Source: an uncultured Alphaproteobacteria bacterium
Lineage (GTDB): Bacteria > Pseudomonadota > Alphaproteobacteria > Rhizobiales > Aestuariivirgaceae
DNA length: 43,095 bases
Reading direction: 5' to 3'
Assembly (NCBI GenBank): GCA_937870685.1
Contig: CALMZX010000140.1
Coordinates: 1-43,095, forward strand
Both the position numbers and the translations under genes were made by a program. The notes under the pieces are model-generated. The model was not told where the DNA came from. It saw only the letters and a program-made list of their open reading frames with translations, and did not search any database. This document shows, in pieces, positions 9,151 to 17,194 of the stretch (positions are counted from its first letter, which is position 1; each line of letters begins with the position of its first letter).

Positions 9151-9780
9151 ATGATGCTCGCCGTCGACCGTGCACTGGAAGCCGCCCGGCAACCGAAGCA
9201 ATTGCTGCGGCAATCACCGCAGCCATTGCCTCCGGACATGCTGGACGTCATCAAGTGTGCAGCAGGGGATGAGATGACGCTCGCCCGCTATGGCCTCGAA
9301 CGGGGTTTGCACCAGGATAGCATCCGGGATGCGGCGCGCGTGTATCTGCAGCACATCGTAACCCATGCCAACGGCAGCGACCGGCTTGTGCTCGGTCTTT
9401 CGCGCAGTGCGACGGCAAATGATGTGCGTGAGCACAAGCGGTGGATGCTCAAGTGGCTGCATCCCGACCGCAACCCGAGCAAATGGGAGGCCAATCTCTT
9501 CCATCGCGTCAAGGAGGCGTCTGCACGCCTTGAGAATGGGGCAGGGCGCGAACCGGAAGAGAAGCCGTCTGCGCAGGCCTTCAGTGGCAAGCGGGATGCA
9601 AACCGCCGCAGGACTCTGGCCCGCCATCCGGCCAAACCTTCAAGAACCCCCTTGAAACCTGCACGCATGCGCAAACGAGACGTCTTGCGGCTGATCGTGG
9701 TGCCAATGCTGCTTGCGGGCTGCACAGTCGCTATTGCCGCAATCACTTGGTTCCGGTTCGGCCCCCAGGGAGGTCCGTGA
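9151..9780 (+). CDS. J-domain-like membrane-anchored protein
   Basis: A 209-residue protein with a DnaJ-like segment at about 78-127: LVLGLSRSATANDVREHKRW, then HPD at 104-106, then helix III/IV-like sequence. The HPD tripeptide is the part of J-domains that stimulates DnaK ATPase (established). A basic, proline-rich linker follows (about 150-176) and one hydrophobic segment at about 180-201, giving a tail-anchored or C-terminally anchored topology with the J-domain in the cytoplasm. No Gly/Phe region or zinc fingers are present, so it is a type III J-protein. The start is 8 bases after the wzc-like stop, preceded by AAGGCGGGG, so it is probably co-transcribed. The N-terminal 75 residues resemble nothing I recognise. 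A dedicated co-chaperone for the export complex is inference. Confidence 0.75.
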   Translation: MMLAVDRALEAARQPKQLLRQSPQPLPPDMLDVIKCAAGDEMTLARYGLERGLHQDSIRDAARVYLQHIVTHANGSDRLVLGLSRSATANDVREHKRWMLKWLHPDRNPSKWEANLFHRVKEASARLENGAGREPEEKPSAQAFSGKRDANRRRTLARHPAKPSRTPLKPARMRKRDVLRLIVVPMLLAGCTVAIAAITWFRFGPQGGP

Positions 9781-9782
9781 AC

Positions 9783-11078
9783 ATGACCTCGACCAGACAG
9801 CAGGATACTAAACCGGCTGCAGAAAGGGGAGGCAGCATCGTCCGAGTGCGGTCGCTGCTGCGGGGGCTGTTGCTTCTAGCGCTGGTTGCGGCTGCCGGGC
9901 TTACGGCTGTTGCTGGCCTTCCCAGGATCTGGCGGTCTGAGCCTGCCAGTCTCCTGCCGCAGGATCTGAGCGGTCAGGCGATCATTGACCATCTGTCCGC
10001 GTTGGACGAAGCAGGTCTGGCGAATGTCGAGGATGCGGCGTTGGCCCGCCTCAAGAATGATGCGCTCGACCAGCAGGCGTTGCTGTATCTCGCAATTGTA
10101 GCGGGTCTCAGAAAGCAAAGCGGCCAGCAGGAAGCGCTCATTCTCGGGGCGGCCCGCCTCAGCCTGCGTGATCCGCGAACGCAGTTGAGCGCCGTGAACA
10201 TCGCCCTTCAGGCAAAGAACCATGACGAGGCACTCCGCCATCTCGATGGTTTGCTGCGTTCCCGGCCTGAGCTTGGCGAACAGCTGTTTCCGGTTCTTTC
10301 AAAGCTTGTGGACGACAAGGATGCCGTTTCTTTTCTGGCCGGAACCCTGAATACGCGGCCGCCTTGGCGCAAACCGCTCTTCGACCATCTCGTCAAACAA
10401 CCTGATGGCTGGCAAACCGCACAGAAGCTCTTTGCGGCCCTGCGTGCATCGGGTGGAGAGACCGAGGCCGGTGAAGTGCGCCAGCTTGTTGCCAGCCTGA
10501 TCAAGCAAAAGAACTTCGAGCAGGCCCACTACGTCTGGCTGGACTCACTCCACCAGGCAAGACTTGCGCGTGTCCAGAACGTGTTTGATGGCGGGTTCGA
10601 CATGGAACCCCTGAACCAGTATTTTGACTGGAACATCCGTCCCTCCAAAAACGCCGTGGCCAGCATCGTTTCCAGGCCCGGCAGCTCAGCCAATCTTGCG
10701 CTGCGGGCAGAATTCGTCGGACATCAGGGGTTCTACGCCGGTGTTTCGCAGCACCTGCGGCTGTTGCCGGGGACCTATGCCCTGCGTTTCACTGTTCTCG
10801 TGCAAAAACTCGAAGCGTCCCGTGGCCTGCTCTGGAGGATAAGGTGCGCAGAGAAAAACGGGCTCCTGGCGGAGTCTCCTGAAATCAGAACGAGTGGCCC
10901 GTGGGTGCCATCAAATGTGCTTTTCAGCGTGCCTGAAACCGGATGTTCCACGCAGCTGCTGCAACTTGAAACTGTTGCCCGTTCGGGCCTGGACACGAAG
11001 CTGTCTGGCATTCTCTATATTGATGACATCACGGTGGAACCCATTTCTGGCCAGGTTCCCGGCAAGGAAGGAAACTGA
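9783..11078 (+). CDS. Membrane-anchored protein with helical-repeat-like region, unknown function
   Basis: This 431-residue protein has one N-terminal membrane helix (about 26-45) and a large, presumably periplasmic part. Residues about 55-270 are alanine- and leucine-rich helices of tetratricopeptide-like character (pattern inferred by eye, not a profile match). The last 150 residues change to beta-rich sequence with several aromatic residues and three cysteines, resembling a carbohydrate-binding jelly-roll (weak). I chose the ATG at 9783 because GGGAGG lies 9 bases upstream; a TTG at 9747 in the same frame would overlap the J-domain gene. It sits between the export genes and the dehydratase with gaps of 2-3 bases, so it is part of the same operon and probably assists polymer assembly or attachment. 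Confidence 0.7.
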   Translation: MTSTRQQDTKPAAERGGSIVRVRSLLRGLLLLALVAAAGLTAVAGLPRIWRSEPASLLPQDLSGQAIIDHLSALDEAGLANVEDAALARLKNDALDQQALLYLAIVAGLRKQSGQQEALILGAARLSLRDPRTQLSAVNIALQAKNHDEALRHLDGLLRSRPELGEQLFPVLSKLVDDKDAVSFLAGTLNTRPPWRKPLFDHLVKQPDGWQTAQKLFAALRASGGETEAGEVRQLVASLIKQKNFEQAHYVWLDSLHQARLARVQNVFDGGFDMEPLNQYFDWNIRPSKNAVASIVSRPGSSANLALRAEFVGHQGFYAGVSQHLRLLPGTYALRFTVLVQKLEASRGLLWRIRCAEKNGLLAESPEIRTSGPWVPSNVLFSVPETGCSTQLLQLETVARSGLDTKLSGILYIDDITVEPISGQVPGKEGN

Positions 11079-11081
11079 CCC

Positions 11082-12956
11082 ATGACGGCGGTACGATCTC
11101 TTGCATCGTTCCTGCAGAACTTGCCCAGCCAGAGCAAAGTCGCGATCATCGCGGTGGCAGATTTTCTAGCCTTGAATCTCGCGGTTCTCGCAGCCTACGC
11201 CCTCCGGCTCTCTGCATTGGAATTTCCGGATGCGGCACGCATCCACCTCTATCTCTTTGCCCCCCTCATCAGTGTGGCAAGTGCATTCCCATTCGGCATC
11301 TATTGGGCGGCATCTCGCAGTTATTCTAGCATTCTGGAGCAGCGCATTCTTCTCTCCCAGGTCATTGCGGCCGGAATCTGGATCGCTCTCGTGTTTGCCC
11401 AAGGCACGCCAGGTTTTGCGCGCTCGGTGGTGCTGATCTACCTGTTGCTGGCCGTTGGTGCGATGATCCTGTTGCGCAAACTTGCGGCCCTGGTCTTTGG
11501 TGCCGGTGCTCAGCAGGCCCGTCCGCGGCAAATGATTCCTGCGCTGATCTACGGGGCAGGTCAGGAGGGGCAACTTCTGCTGGAAGCGATGCGCCGCAAC
11601 CGCGTTTACCGTCCGGTGGCCTTCATGGACACCGACTACACGCTGGTCGGACGAACCATATCAGGTCTCAAGGTCTATTCGCCCGAGGAACTTGTCGCCG
11701 TCATGGAAGTGAAGCAGCCACGGGAGGTCATCGTGGCGCGGTCCGATCTCGGAAGGAGCAGCAGACGATTGCTGGTTGATCATCTCCTGGCGCAAGGTCT
11801 CGTCGTCAAGATGGTGCCTCCGCCCAACGAGTTTGTCGATGGCCAGGTCAAGCTCACAGAGTTGAGACCCATCAAGGTGGAAGATCTCCTGGGCCGGGAT
11901 CCGGTTCCTCCCGACCGCGTTTTGATGGAAAAGGTCATCAAGAACCAGGTCGTCATGGTCACGGGGGCAGGGGGTTCCATTGGATCTGAACTGGTCCGGC
12001 AGGCTTTCGCCTATCAGCCACGCAAGCTGATCCTGGTTGAAAGCAGCGAGTTTGCACTGTTCGAGATCCATCGTTCCATCGAGGGCCAGGCGGCTGCTCT
12101 GAAGGCGGCAACCTGCCAGTTTGTACCCTGTCTCCTTGACATACGCGACAAGGAAGCAATGTCCGTGCTGATGCGCGAACATGGTGTTGACATCGTGTTT
12201 CATGCCGCCGCTTACAAGCATGTGCGCATGGTGCAGGAGAATGCGGCAGCAGGAATTGACAACAACATTTTCGGAACGAGATCAGTGGCCGAGGCAGCCA
12301 TGGAGAACAAAGTGCGCCGCTTCGTCATGATCTCGACAGACAAGGCCGTGCGACCGACCAGCATCATGGGGGCCACCAAGCGGGTGGCGGAAATGGTGAT
12401 CCAGGCCCTTGCGGCGGAAAAGAACCACGAAACCTTGTTTGCCATGGTGCGCTTTGGCAATGTGCTTGGTTCCACCGGATCGGTCGTTCCGCTGTTCCGC
12501 GAACAGATTGCAAATGGCGGCCCGTTGACGGTGACGCATCCGGATGTCACCCGCTATTTCATGCTCATTCCGGAAGCGGCCCAACTCGTCATCCAGGCTG
12601 CGGCCATGGCGGAAGGCGGCGAGGTGTTTGTGCTCGACATGGGCGAGCCCGTGAAGATCATGAAACTGGCAGAATCGATGATTGAACTCGCCGGGCTGAC
12701 CGTGAAAAATGACAGCAACCCGGACGGCGACATTGAAATCAGGATCTCGGGCCTGAAGGACGGGGAGAAGCTGTATGAAGAGCTCAACATCGGAACTGAT
12801 ATCTCTCCCACTTCACACCCGCGCATCAAACAGAGCAGGGAGTTCATGCTGCCAATGCGGGAATTGCACAGGAAACTGGATCGAATCGAGAATGGGGTGG
12901 ACAACCGGAATACCTCGCCGGTGTCGGATATATTTGAGATGGCGCGTGCTACCTGA
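11082..12956 (+). CDS. UDP-GlcNAc 4,6-dehydratase, FlaA1/WbpM/PglF family (membrane type)
   Basis: A 624-residue protein with about four N-terminal membrane helices (residues 20-135), a first Rossmann-like CoA-binding domain (IYGAGQEGQLLLEAM near 156-170) and a C-terminal SDR domain starting VTGAGGSIGSELVRQAF (about 290-306). The sequence STDKAVRPTSIMGATKR has the MGATK form that replaces the usual Tyr-x-x-x-Lys in large FlaA1-type dehydratases. The family converts UDP-GlcNAc to UDP-4-keto-6-deoxy-GlcNAc at the inner membrane. Here that product would be the substrate of the PglE-like aminotransferase at 31368. The gene begins 3 bases after the upstream stop and ends the plus-strand export block. 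Confidence 0.93.
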   Translation: MTAVRSLASFLQNLPSQSKVAIIAVADFLALNLAVLAAYALRLSALEFPDAARIHLYLFAPLISVASAFPFGIYWAASRSYSSILEQRILLSQVIAAGIWIALVFAQGTPGFARSVVLIYLLLAVGAMILLRKLAALVFGAGAQQARPRQMIPALIYGAGQEGQLLLEAMRRNRVYRPVAFMDTDYTLVGRTISGLKVYSPEELVAVMEVKQPREVIVARSDLGRSSRRLLVDHLLAQGLVVKMVPPPNEFVDGQVKLTELRPIKVEDLLGRDPVPPDRVLMEKVIKNQVVMVTGAGGSIGSELVRQAFAYQPRKLILVESSEFALFEIHRSIEGQAAALKAATCQFVPCLLDIRDKEAMSVLMREHGVDIVFHAAAYKHVRMVQENAAAGIDNNIFGTRSVAEAAMENKVRRFVMISTDKAVRPTSIMGATKRVAEMVIQALAAEKNHETLFAMVRFGNVLGSTGSVVPLFREQIANGGPLTVTHPDVTRYFMLIPEAAQLVIQAAAMAEGGEVFVLDMGEPVKIMKLAESMIELAGLTVKNDSNPDGDIEIRISGLKDGEKLYEELNIGTDISPTSHPRIKQSREFMLPMRELHRKLDRIENGVDNRNTSPVSDIFEMARAT

Positions 12957-12970
12957 ACTCCGTTTGGAGT
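12957..12970 (+). terminator. Possible weak hairpin terminator
   Basis: Immediately after the dehydratase stop there is an ACTCC stem (12957-12961), a GTTT loop and a GGAGT stem (12966-12970). The position fits the end of an operon, but the stem is only five pairs and no T-run follows. The remaining bases to 13192 hold no gene that I can support. Confidence 0.25.
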
Positions 12971-13192
12971 GTGCAAGAGCTGTTGCTGATGCGAGCCAAT
13001 CCATTCAGACTGGGGCATGTCCGAGGGATTTCGACTTATGGAAAGCGGTTGCGTCGGGAGGTCTTGTGACCGCGCAGAACATGGACGAACAACTGCTGGT
13101 CAACGGGTGATCACAGTGGATATGGATTGCCAGTCGCATGGTCGGCAGTCTGCAATATGGGTGGCAAGGGTGCAGTTCATGCTGGTGATGAA

Positions 13193-14629
13193 ATGAAAGA
13201 TCTCATTCTGCGGCACGCGCCACTAAGCGTGCAAAACATCGCAATTTCTCTCTACAACACATGGCAGTATTGGCACAGGCGACGCGGTGTGTACGCCGAG
13301 AGGCGAGACTATTTTTCCCGTGCCGAAACCCTTTCGCGAGCAGAGTTGGGGTTTGAAGCAGCCTCAAGGTTGCGGGCATTTCTTGATGGAGCAACCTCAA
13401 GATCCAGTTGGTTTTCCCTGTATCGCGATCGGCCTCTGCATGAATTTCCAATCATGACCAAAGACGATTTGGTGCAACACTTTGACGAAATCTGCACGAT
13501 CCCTGCTGCCGCTGGATGGGAAAGCCATACTGGTGGAACAACGGGTGCGTCGCTCAAGGTCGTCTACGCCTTGCATGACATGCAGGAGCGGTTTGCACTT
13601 CTTGACCACTTCCGGGAAAAGTTTGGTTACACGCTGGGAAAGAGATGTGCATGGTTCAGTGGAAAGTCCCTGGTCACTGCGGGCGATGTCAAGAAGGGGA
13701 GCCTGTGGCGAGATGACTTCATCAACAAGATCAGGTTCTACTCCACTTTCCACATCAACGAAGATACATTTGAACACTATTGGAGGGGTCTGGAGCAGTT
13801 TGATCCGGAGTTCATTGTCGGCTTTCCGTCTTCCATTTCGGATCTGTGCCGGATCGCCTGTGCACGAAATCTGAAGTACGCTGGAAAAGTCATTGCGGTC
13901 TTTCCCACAGCGGAGATGGTTCTTCCCGAAAGCAGAGTCCTCATTGAGGAGACATTCTCTTGCCGGATTGCAGACCAGTACGCTTCATCCGAGGGAGCCC
14001 CATTCATCCTTGAGTGTGCCAGTGGCAGCAAGCATATTCATCCTCTCACAGGCGTGTTCGAAGTCGTTGACGAGCGGCTTGAGCGCGCCAATGAAGGTGA
14101 AATACTGGTGACATCCTTCACGACATCGGGAACACCGCTCATAAGATACCGGATCGGGGATCGCATCAAGCTTGCACCGCCTGAAACTTTCTGCCCCTGT
14201 GGTTCTTTCTTCCCGATCGTGGAGCGTATTGAGGGCAGGAACCTGGACTTTATTTACTCGCCGGAGAATGGCCGGGTGAATCAGGGAAACCTGAGCAACT
14301 GCACGAAGAATGTATCAGGGATCAAAAGCTTTCAACTGATACAGAGAGCCATCAATGAAGTGACGGTGAACGTTGCCGCCACTGAAGAGTTTGATGGGCA
14401 GGAAGAGATGACACTTTTGGGTGATCTCCGGGAGAGGCTTGGCGACAAGATGACGATCGATATCCACCGAATGAGTGAGATTCCACGAGAAGCGAGCGGA
14501 AAGTTCAGGTTCGTGAAGAACCATCTGGACCCTAAGGTCTTGGAAAGTGAATCATCCCGCGCGCAAGTCACTTCAAATGATAGACGCTCAAACCTTCAAG
14601 GCGGAGCACAAGATGCTGGTCAAGAATGA
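13193..14629 (+). CDS. CapK-like adenylate-forming protein (phenylacetate-CoA ligase family)
   Basis: A 478-residue member of the phenylacetate-CoA ligase/CapK family, cytoplasmic AMP-forming enzymes common in capsule loci, where their substrates are mostly unknown. Visible are the ATP-binding loop SHTGGTTGASLKV (about 123-135 from this start), the adenylate region with DQYASSEGAPFILEC, the YRIGDRI motif and a C-terminal EASGKFRFVKN lysine motif. I chose the ATG at 13193, with GGTGA upstream, because the KDLILRHAPLSVQN start is typical; a TTG at 13127 and an ATG at 13157 are alternatives. The final 30 residues after DPKVLESE look unlike the family and coincide with another reading frame that appears coding (see 14577). 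Codon use is more AT-rich than in the export block. It may activate a carboxylate for decorating the glycan (inference). Confidence 0.82.
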   Translation: MKDLILRHAPLSVQNIAISLYNTWQYWHRRRGVYAERRDYFSRAETLSRAELGFEAASRLRAFLDGATSRSSWFSLYRDRPLHEFPIMTKDDLVQHFDEICTIPAAAGWESHTGGTTGASLKVVYALHDMQERFALLDHFREKFGYTLGKRCAWFSGKSLVTAGDVKKGSLWRDDFINKIRFYSTFHINEDTFEHYWRGLEQFDPEFIVGFPSSISDLCRIACARNLKYAGKVIAVFPTAEMVLPESRVLIEETFSCRIADQYASSEGAPFILECASGSKHIHPLTGVFEVVDERLERANEGEILVTSFTTSGTPLIRYRIGDRIKLAPPETFCPCGSFFPIVERIEGRNLDFIYSPENGRVNQGNLSNCTKNVSGIKSFQLIQRAINEVTVNVAATEEFDGQEEMTLLGDLRERLGDKMTIDIHRMSEIPREASGKFRFVKNHLDPKVLESESSRAQVTSNDRRSNLQGGAQDAGQE

Positions 14630-14765
14630 CGTGTGTTCGCGCAATGTCGATATGAATATCCGCCCTGTCGCGCATGACGGCAACCTGCCACGCAGTGCAA
14701 ACGGCAAGCTGCGTGGCCGTGGTGGGGATTTTGCCGTGTTGAACAACACCTTCGAATGCCTCTAG
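14577..14765 (+). pseudogene. Possible remnant of an adenylating enzyme C-terminus
   Basis: In a frame different from the CapK-like gene, a short open stretch carries IRPVAHDGNLPRSANGKLRG, which resembles the C-terminal lysine motif (PR-x-A-x-GK-x-R) of CapK/acyl-CoA-synthetase proteins. Third positions are G/C rich, as expected of real coding sequence. It has no domain before the motif, begins inside the CapK-like gene and ends in a TAG that overlaps the stop of the convergent gene. I read it as the tail of a second, lost ligase. Alternatives are a chance frame or a short real peptide. Confidence 0.3.
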
Positions 14766-15988
14766 TTACTTGAGTTAAGGAAGCTCACCAGCCGCCGTTC
14801 AATATCGGGAAAGTAGGACCCGGACAGCGAGAAGTTTCTTCTGAAACCCTCAGCCTCATAGCCACCCTCGGCAAACTGGCTTTCTGTCGGTAGGTAGCCG
14901 AAAATGTGATCAGCGTAGCCGATGGCAAGCGTTCGCCGTCCTTGAGTCTGAAAGTGCCGCGCCAATCCGCTGACCGGTTCACACCCCAGACAAACCAGAT
15001 CGAGTCCGCTGGCCAGCGTGCAGCCCTGAATCACAAGCGGACGTTCAGGGTGCGCGATATCCTGCAGTTCAGACAACGGCAGTACCTTTCGCCATGGTTT
15101 CATGGCTTCCGGCTCAATCGGCTTTGAATCCATCGCCAAATCCGATATGCCCACCACCTTCTTGGCCAGTCGGTCTGCCCAATTCTGCCAGTGTTGCATG
15201 TGCACATGGCCGAAAGTGGTGCCGTAGAGTATTTTCTTGATCCCTGACTTGGCTCCCTGTCCGTTGTCGATCAAGTTTGGACGGACGTCGCCACAAAATC
15301 CCTGAAGAAACAGGATCGGAATGTCACCAAAAGTAGTTCGCAATGCGCTTCGCACAACTCCAGGAAATTCAGCACTGACAGACGTGCGATCTGGAAAGGT
15401 TGTGGGATGGCAGGCCCACGACCAGACGATTGCCAGTGGCTTACCTGCAATATCGCCAAACACGAGAACGTCAATCTGGCCCGGGACTGGCACGCGAAAA
15501 TCAGGAAGCATGCGCACTTCCATCCGCATTTTCTTCCAGTTCAAAGCACGCCGCCTCCTGTAGATGTTCTCACCATGGTCGCCTGCATGGTACTTTAGAA
15601 TGGCGGGCTTTGGCTTTGCTGACATCAAGCTGGAAAGCAACTGGTGGAGTCTCTCCTGGCATAGAGCGAGGTAATCTGCATCAACCTCGGCCAACACCGG
15701 AAGCCGGGGATCCACGGCCGGTGCAAAATGTGTGTGGGAGGCGAGAAGAAATATTCGCGCAGAATCGAGCGAGAGGCTCTCTTCAGCCTGCCGGCGGAGA
15801 ACATGCCCCATTGAGAGAAAGTCGCCCGAAACAAGGACGATTTCGCTTGCGCCCAAGACCATCCGAACCGCATTGAATTCCAGTCGCGAGTGAATGCCAC
15901 TGGTTGGCAGGTTCCCACGACCGGCGCCACTGAGTGGAAGGTTCACCTCCGGGGTCACGTCCACCGTTCCTGCTGCGAGAAACATCAA
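14762..15988 (-). CDS. Neutral/alkaline ceramidase-like hydrolase
   Basis: This 408-residue protein matches the catalytic N-terminal domain of neutral/alkaline non-lysosomal ceramidases, zinc amidases that release fatty acid from N-acyl sphingoid bases. Motifs that carry the metal and catalytic residues in the family are visible: ASHTHFAP (83-90), CHPTTFPD (193-200), GFCGDVRPN (230-238) and FGYLPTESQFAEGGYEAEG (363-381). It lacks the C-terminal immunoglobulin-like domain and has no signal peptide, so it is about half the usual length and probably cytoplasmic. It is the last gene of a minus-strand group with the transferase and sulfotransferase. The true substrate is more likely an N-acyl group on a sugar or lipid intermediate than ceramide, but this is inference. 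Confidence 0.8.
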   Translation of the reverse strand: MMFLAAGTVDVTPEVNLPLSGAGRGNLPTSGIHSRLEFNAVRMVLGASEIVLVSGDFLSMGHVLRRQAEESLSLDSARIFLLASHTHFAPAVDPRLPVLAEVDADYLALCQERLHQLLSSLMSAKPKPAILKYHAGDHGENIYRRRRALNWKKMRMEVRMLPDFRVPVPGQIDVLVFGDIAGKPLAIVWSWACHPTTFPDRTSVSAEFPGVVRSALRTTFGDIPILFLQGFCGDVRPNLIDNGQGAKSGIKKILYGTTFGHVHMQHWQNWADRLAKKVVGISDLAMDSKPIEPEAMKPWRKVLPLSELQDIAHPERPLVIQGCTLASGLDLVCLGCEPVSGLARHFQTQGRRTLAIGYADHIFGYLPTESQFAEGGYEAEGFRRNFSLSGSYFPDIERRLVSFLNSSN

Positions 15989-16124
15989 CCAGTTCTCACT
16001 CCAACTCTACCAGTCGTTCGCGCAAGCAACAGAAACCGAGTATTCCCGGATCGAGAGGCGGCGAAATAGCAGTTTCGCGTGCATCGCGTTCGCCTATTGC
16101 CAGCAGTATTTCCCTCGACACTTT

Positions 16125-16151
16125 CAAAGTTGGCGATTGATCCCAACTTTG
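16125..16151. repeat. Nine-base inverted repeat (hairpin) between minus-strand genes
   Basis: CAAAGTTGG (16125-16133) and CCAACTTTG (16143-16151) are perfect reverse complements with a 9-base loop. On the minus strand the hairpin lies about 40 bases after the FemAB-like stop and about 140 bases before the ceramidase-like start. No T-run follows on either strand, so it may be a factor-assisted terminator, an attenuator or an operator. The rest of 15989-16192 contains nothing I can name. Confidence 0.6.
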
Positions 16152-16192
16152 CTTCACCCGTTTCGACAAGTAGCAAAATCATAGCAGCACCA

Positions 16193-17170
16193 CTAACGTC
16201 GCTTGCTGGCGTTCCGTACTTCCTGCTTTATGAATTCAAGAATACGGTAAGAAATCGAAGGAAAGTCGGACAGAAAAAAATACGGAGTTTGCTCACCTCC
16301 GAACGCGCGAAATGATCTGGCCACGTTCTCAATCATTGATCCTTCAAAGTCAAAAGACCTGACGCGTGTCGCCGATTCCTGTATCGCCTTCCAGAGACAC
16401 AGACTCAACGCCCCGCTGGAACGAAGATCTGGATCGCTACCACTCAATAAATAATACGCACATTTACTGTCGAAGACAATATAAGCAGCAGCATGACTTC
16501 TTCCTTCTGCGTCTCTTGCAATGAATATTTTGCGCGCGTTTCTTTTCCCGCAAGCATTGTCAATTCTATTGATGAGCGCGTCACTGTATCCTCGCTTTAG
16601 TGACTTTCTAGAAAACACCATGCTGTGAAGCTGGATAAACTCGCTGGTGCTCTCCGTCTCATGGACTTGAACACCGAAACGGCGTTCCGCCTTCTTGCAA
16701 TCACCCTTTACGCTATCTTTGAAACCCTGCCAGACTTCTTTCGTGTCCGATATGTCTTCGATCCGATATGTATAACGTGTTGTCTGTCTAAAACCAGACC
16801 AGTGGAATGCCAACCAATTCAGATTCTGAAAGTTCCATGACTGCTGAAATTTGTCATAGGCAGGAAGTTGACTGATCAGGCTTCTATGAAGGCGTAGTTC
16901 GCTCTCCTTGCCAAGCAGGGCGGAATCGACCCATGGACCTAGGCACTGTGTCAATGGCGGCTGATAAATCTGAAAGAATGGACCATGCTTTGAGAATGCG
17001 TAGGGCATGGAAGCAACGAGACGACCATTCTCCTCCACAATTGCAACATCCCAGTTTTCCGCACCCACTGCAGCGTCAAGCCACCAGTCCTTGGAGAACA
17101 GAGGGATATCCAAGCTCGAATCACAGTGAGCTCGATACTTCCTCTTTGACTCAGTTTCTTTCATCGTCAT
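16193..17170 (-). CDS. FemAB/GNAT-like transferase
   Basis: A 325-residue protein of the FemAB-like GNAT group found in many exopolysaccharide loci. The N-terminal half has the WDVAIVEENGRLVASMPYA strand-turn-strand pattern and a YQPPLTQCLGPW segment typical of the first GNAT-like domain. The second half has IARDAEGRSHAAAYIVFD, a YYLLSGSDPDLRSSGALSLC stretch (acyl-donor binding region of the family) and SFDFEGSMIENVARSFRAFG. No signal peptide is seen. Known relatives transfer amino acids from aminoacyl-tRNA to peptidoglycan or act as uncharacterised N-acyltransferases; here an acyl or aminoacyl group would go to a sugar amine (inference). Base composition is distinctly more AT-rich than in the export block, suggesting transfer. 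It lies 24 bases after the sulfotransferase stop, likely co-transcribed. Confidence 0.8.
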   Translation of the reverse strand: MTMKETESKRKYRAHCDSSLDIPLFSKDWWLDAAVGAENWDVAIVEENGRLVASMPYAFSKHGPFFQIYQPPLTQCLGPWVDSALLGKESELRLHRSLISQLPAYDKFQQSWNFQNLNWLAFHWSGFRQTTRYTYRIEDISDTKEVWQGFKDSVKGDCKKAERRFGVQVHETESTSEFIQLHSMVFSRKSLKRGYSDALINRIDNACGKRNARKIFIARDAEGRSHAAAYIVFDSKCAYYLLSGSDPDLRSSGALSLCLWKAIQESATRVRSFDFEGSMIENVARSFRAFGGEQTPYFFLSDFPSISYRILEFIKQEVRNASKRR

Positions 17171-17194
17171 GGTTTCTCGCTAACGGGTACGTCA

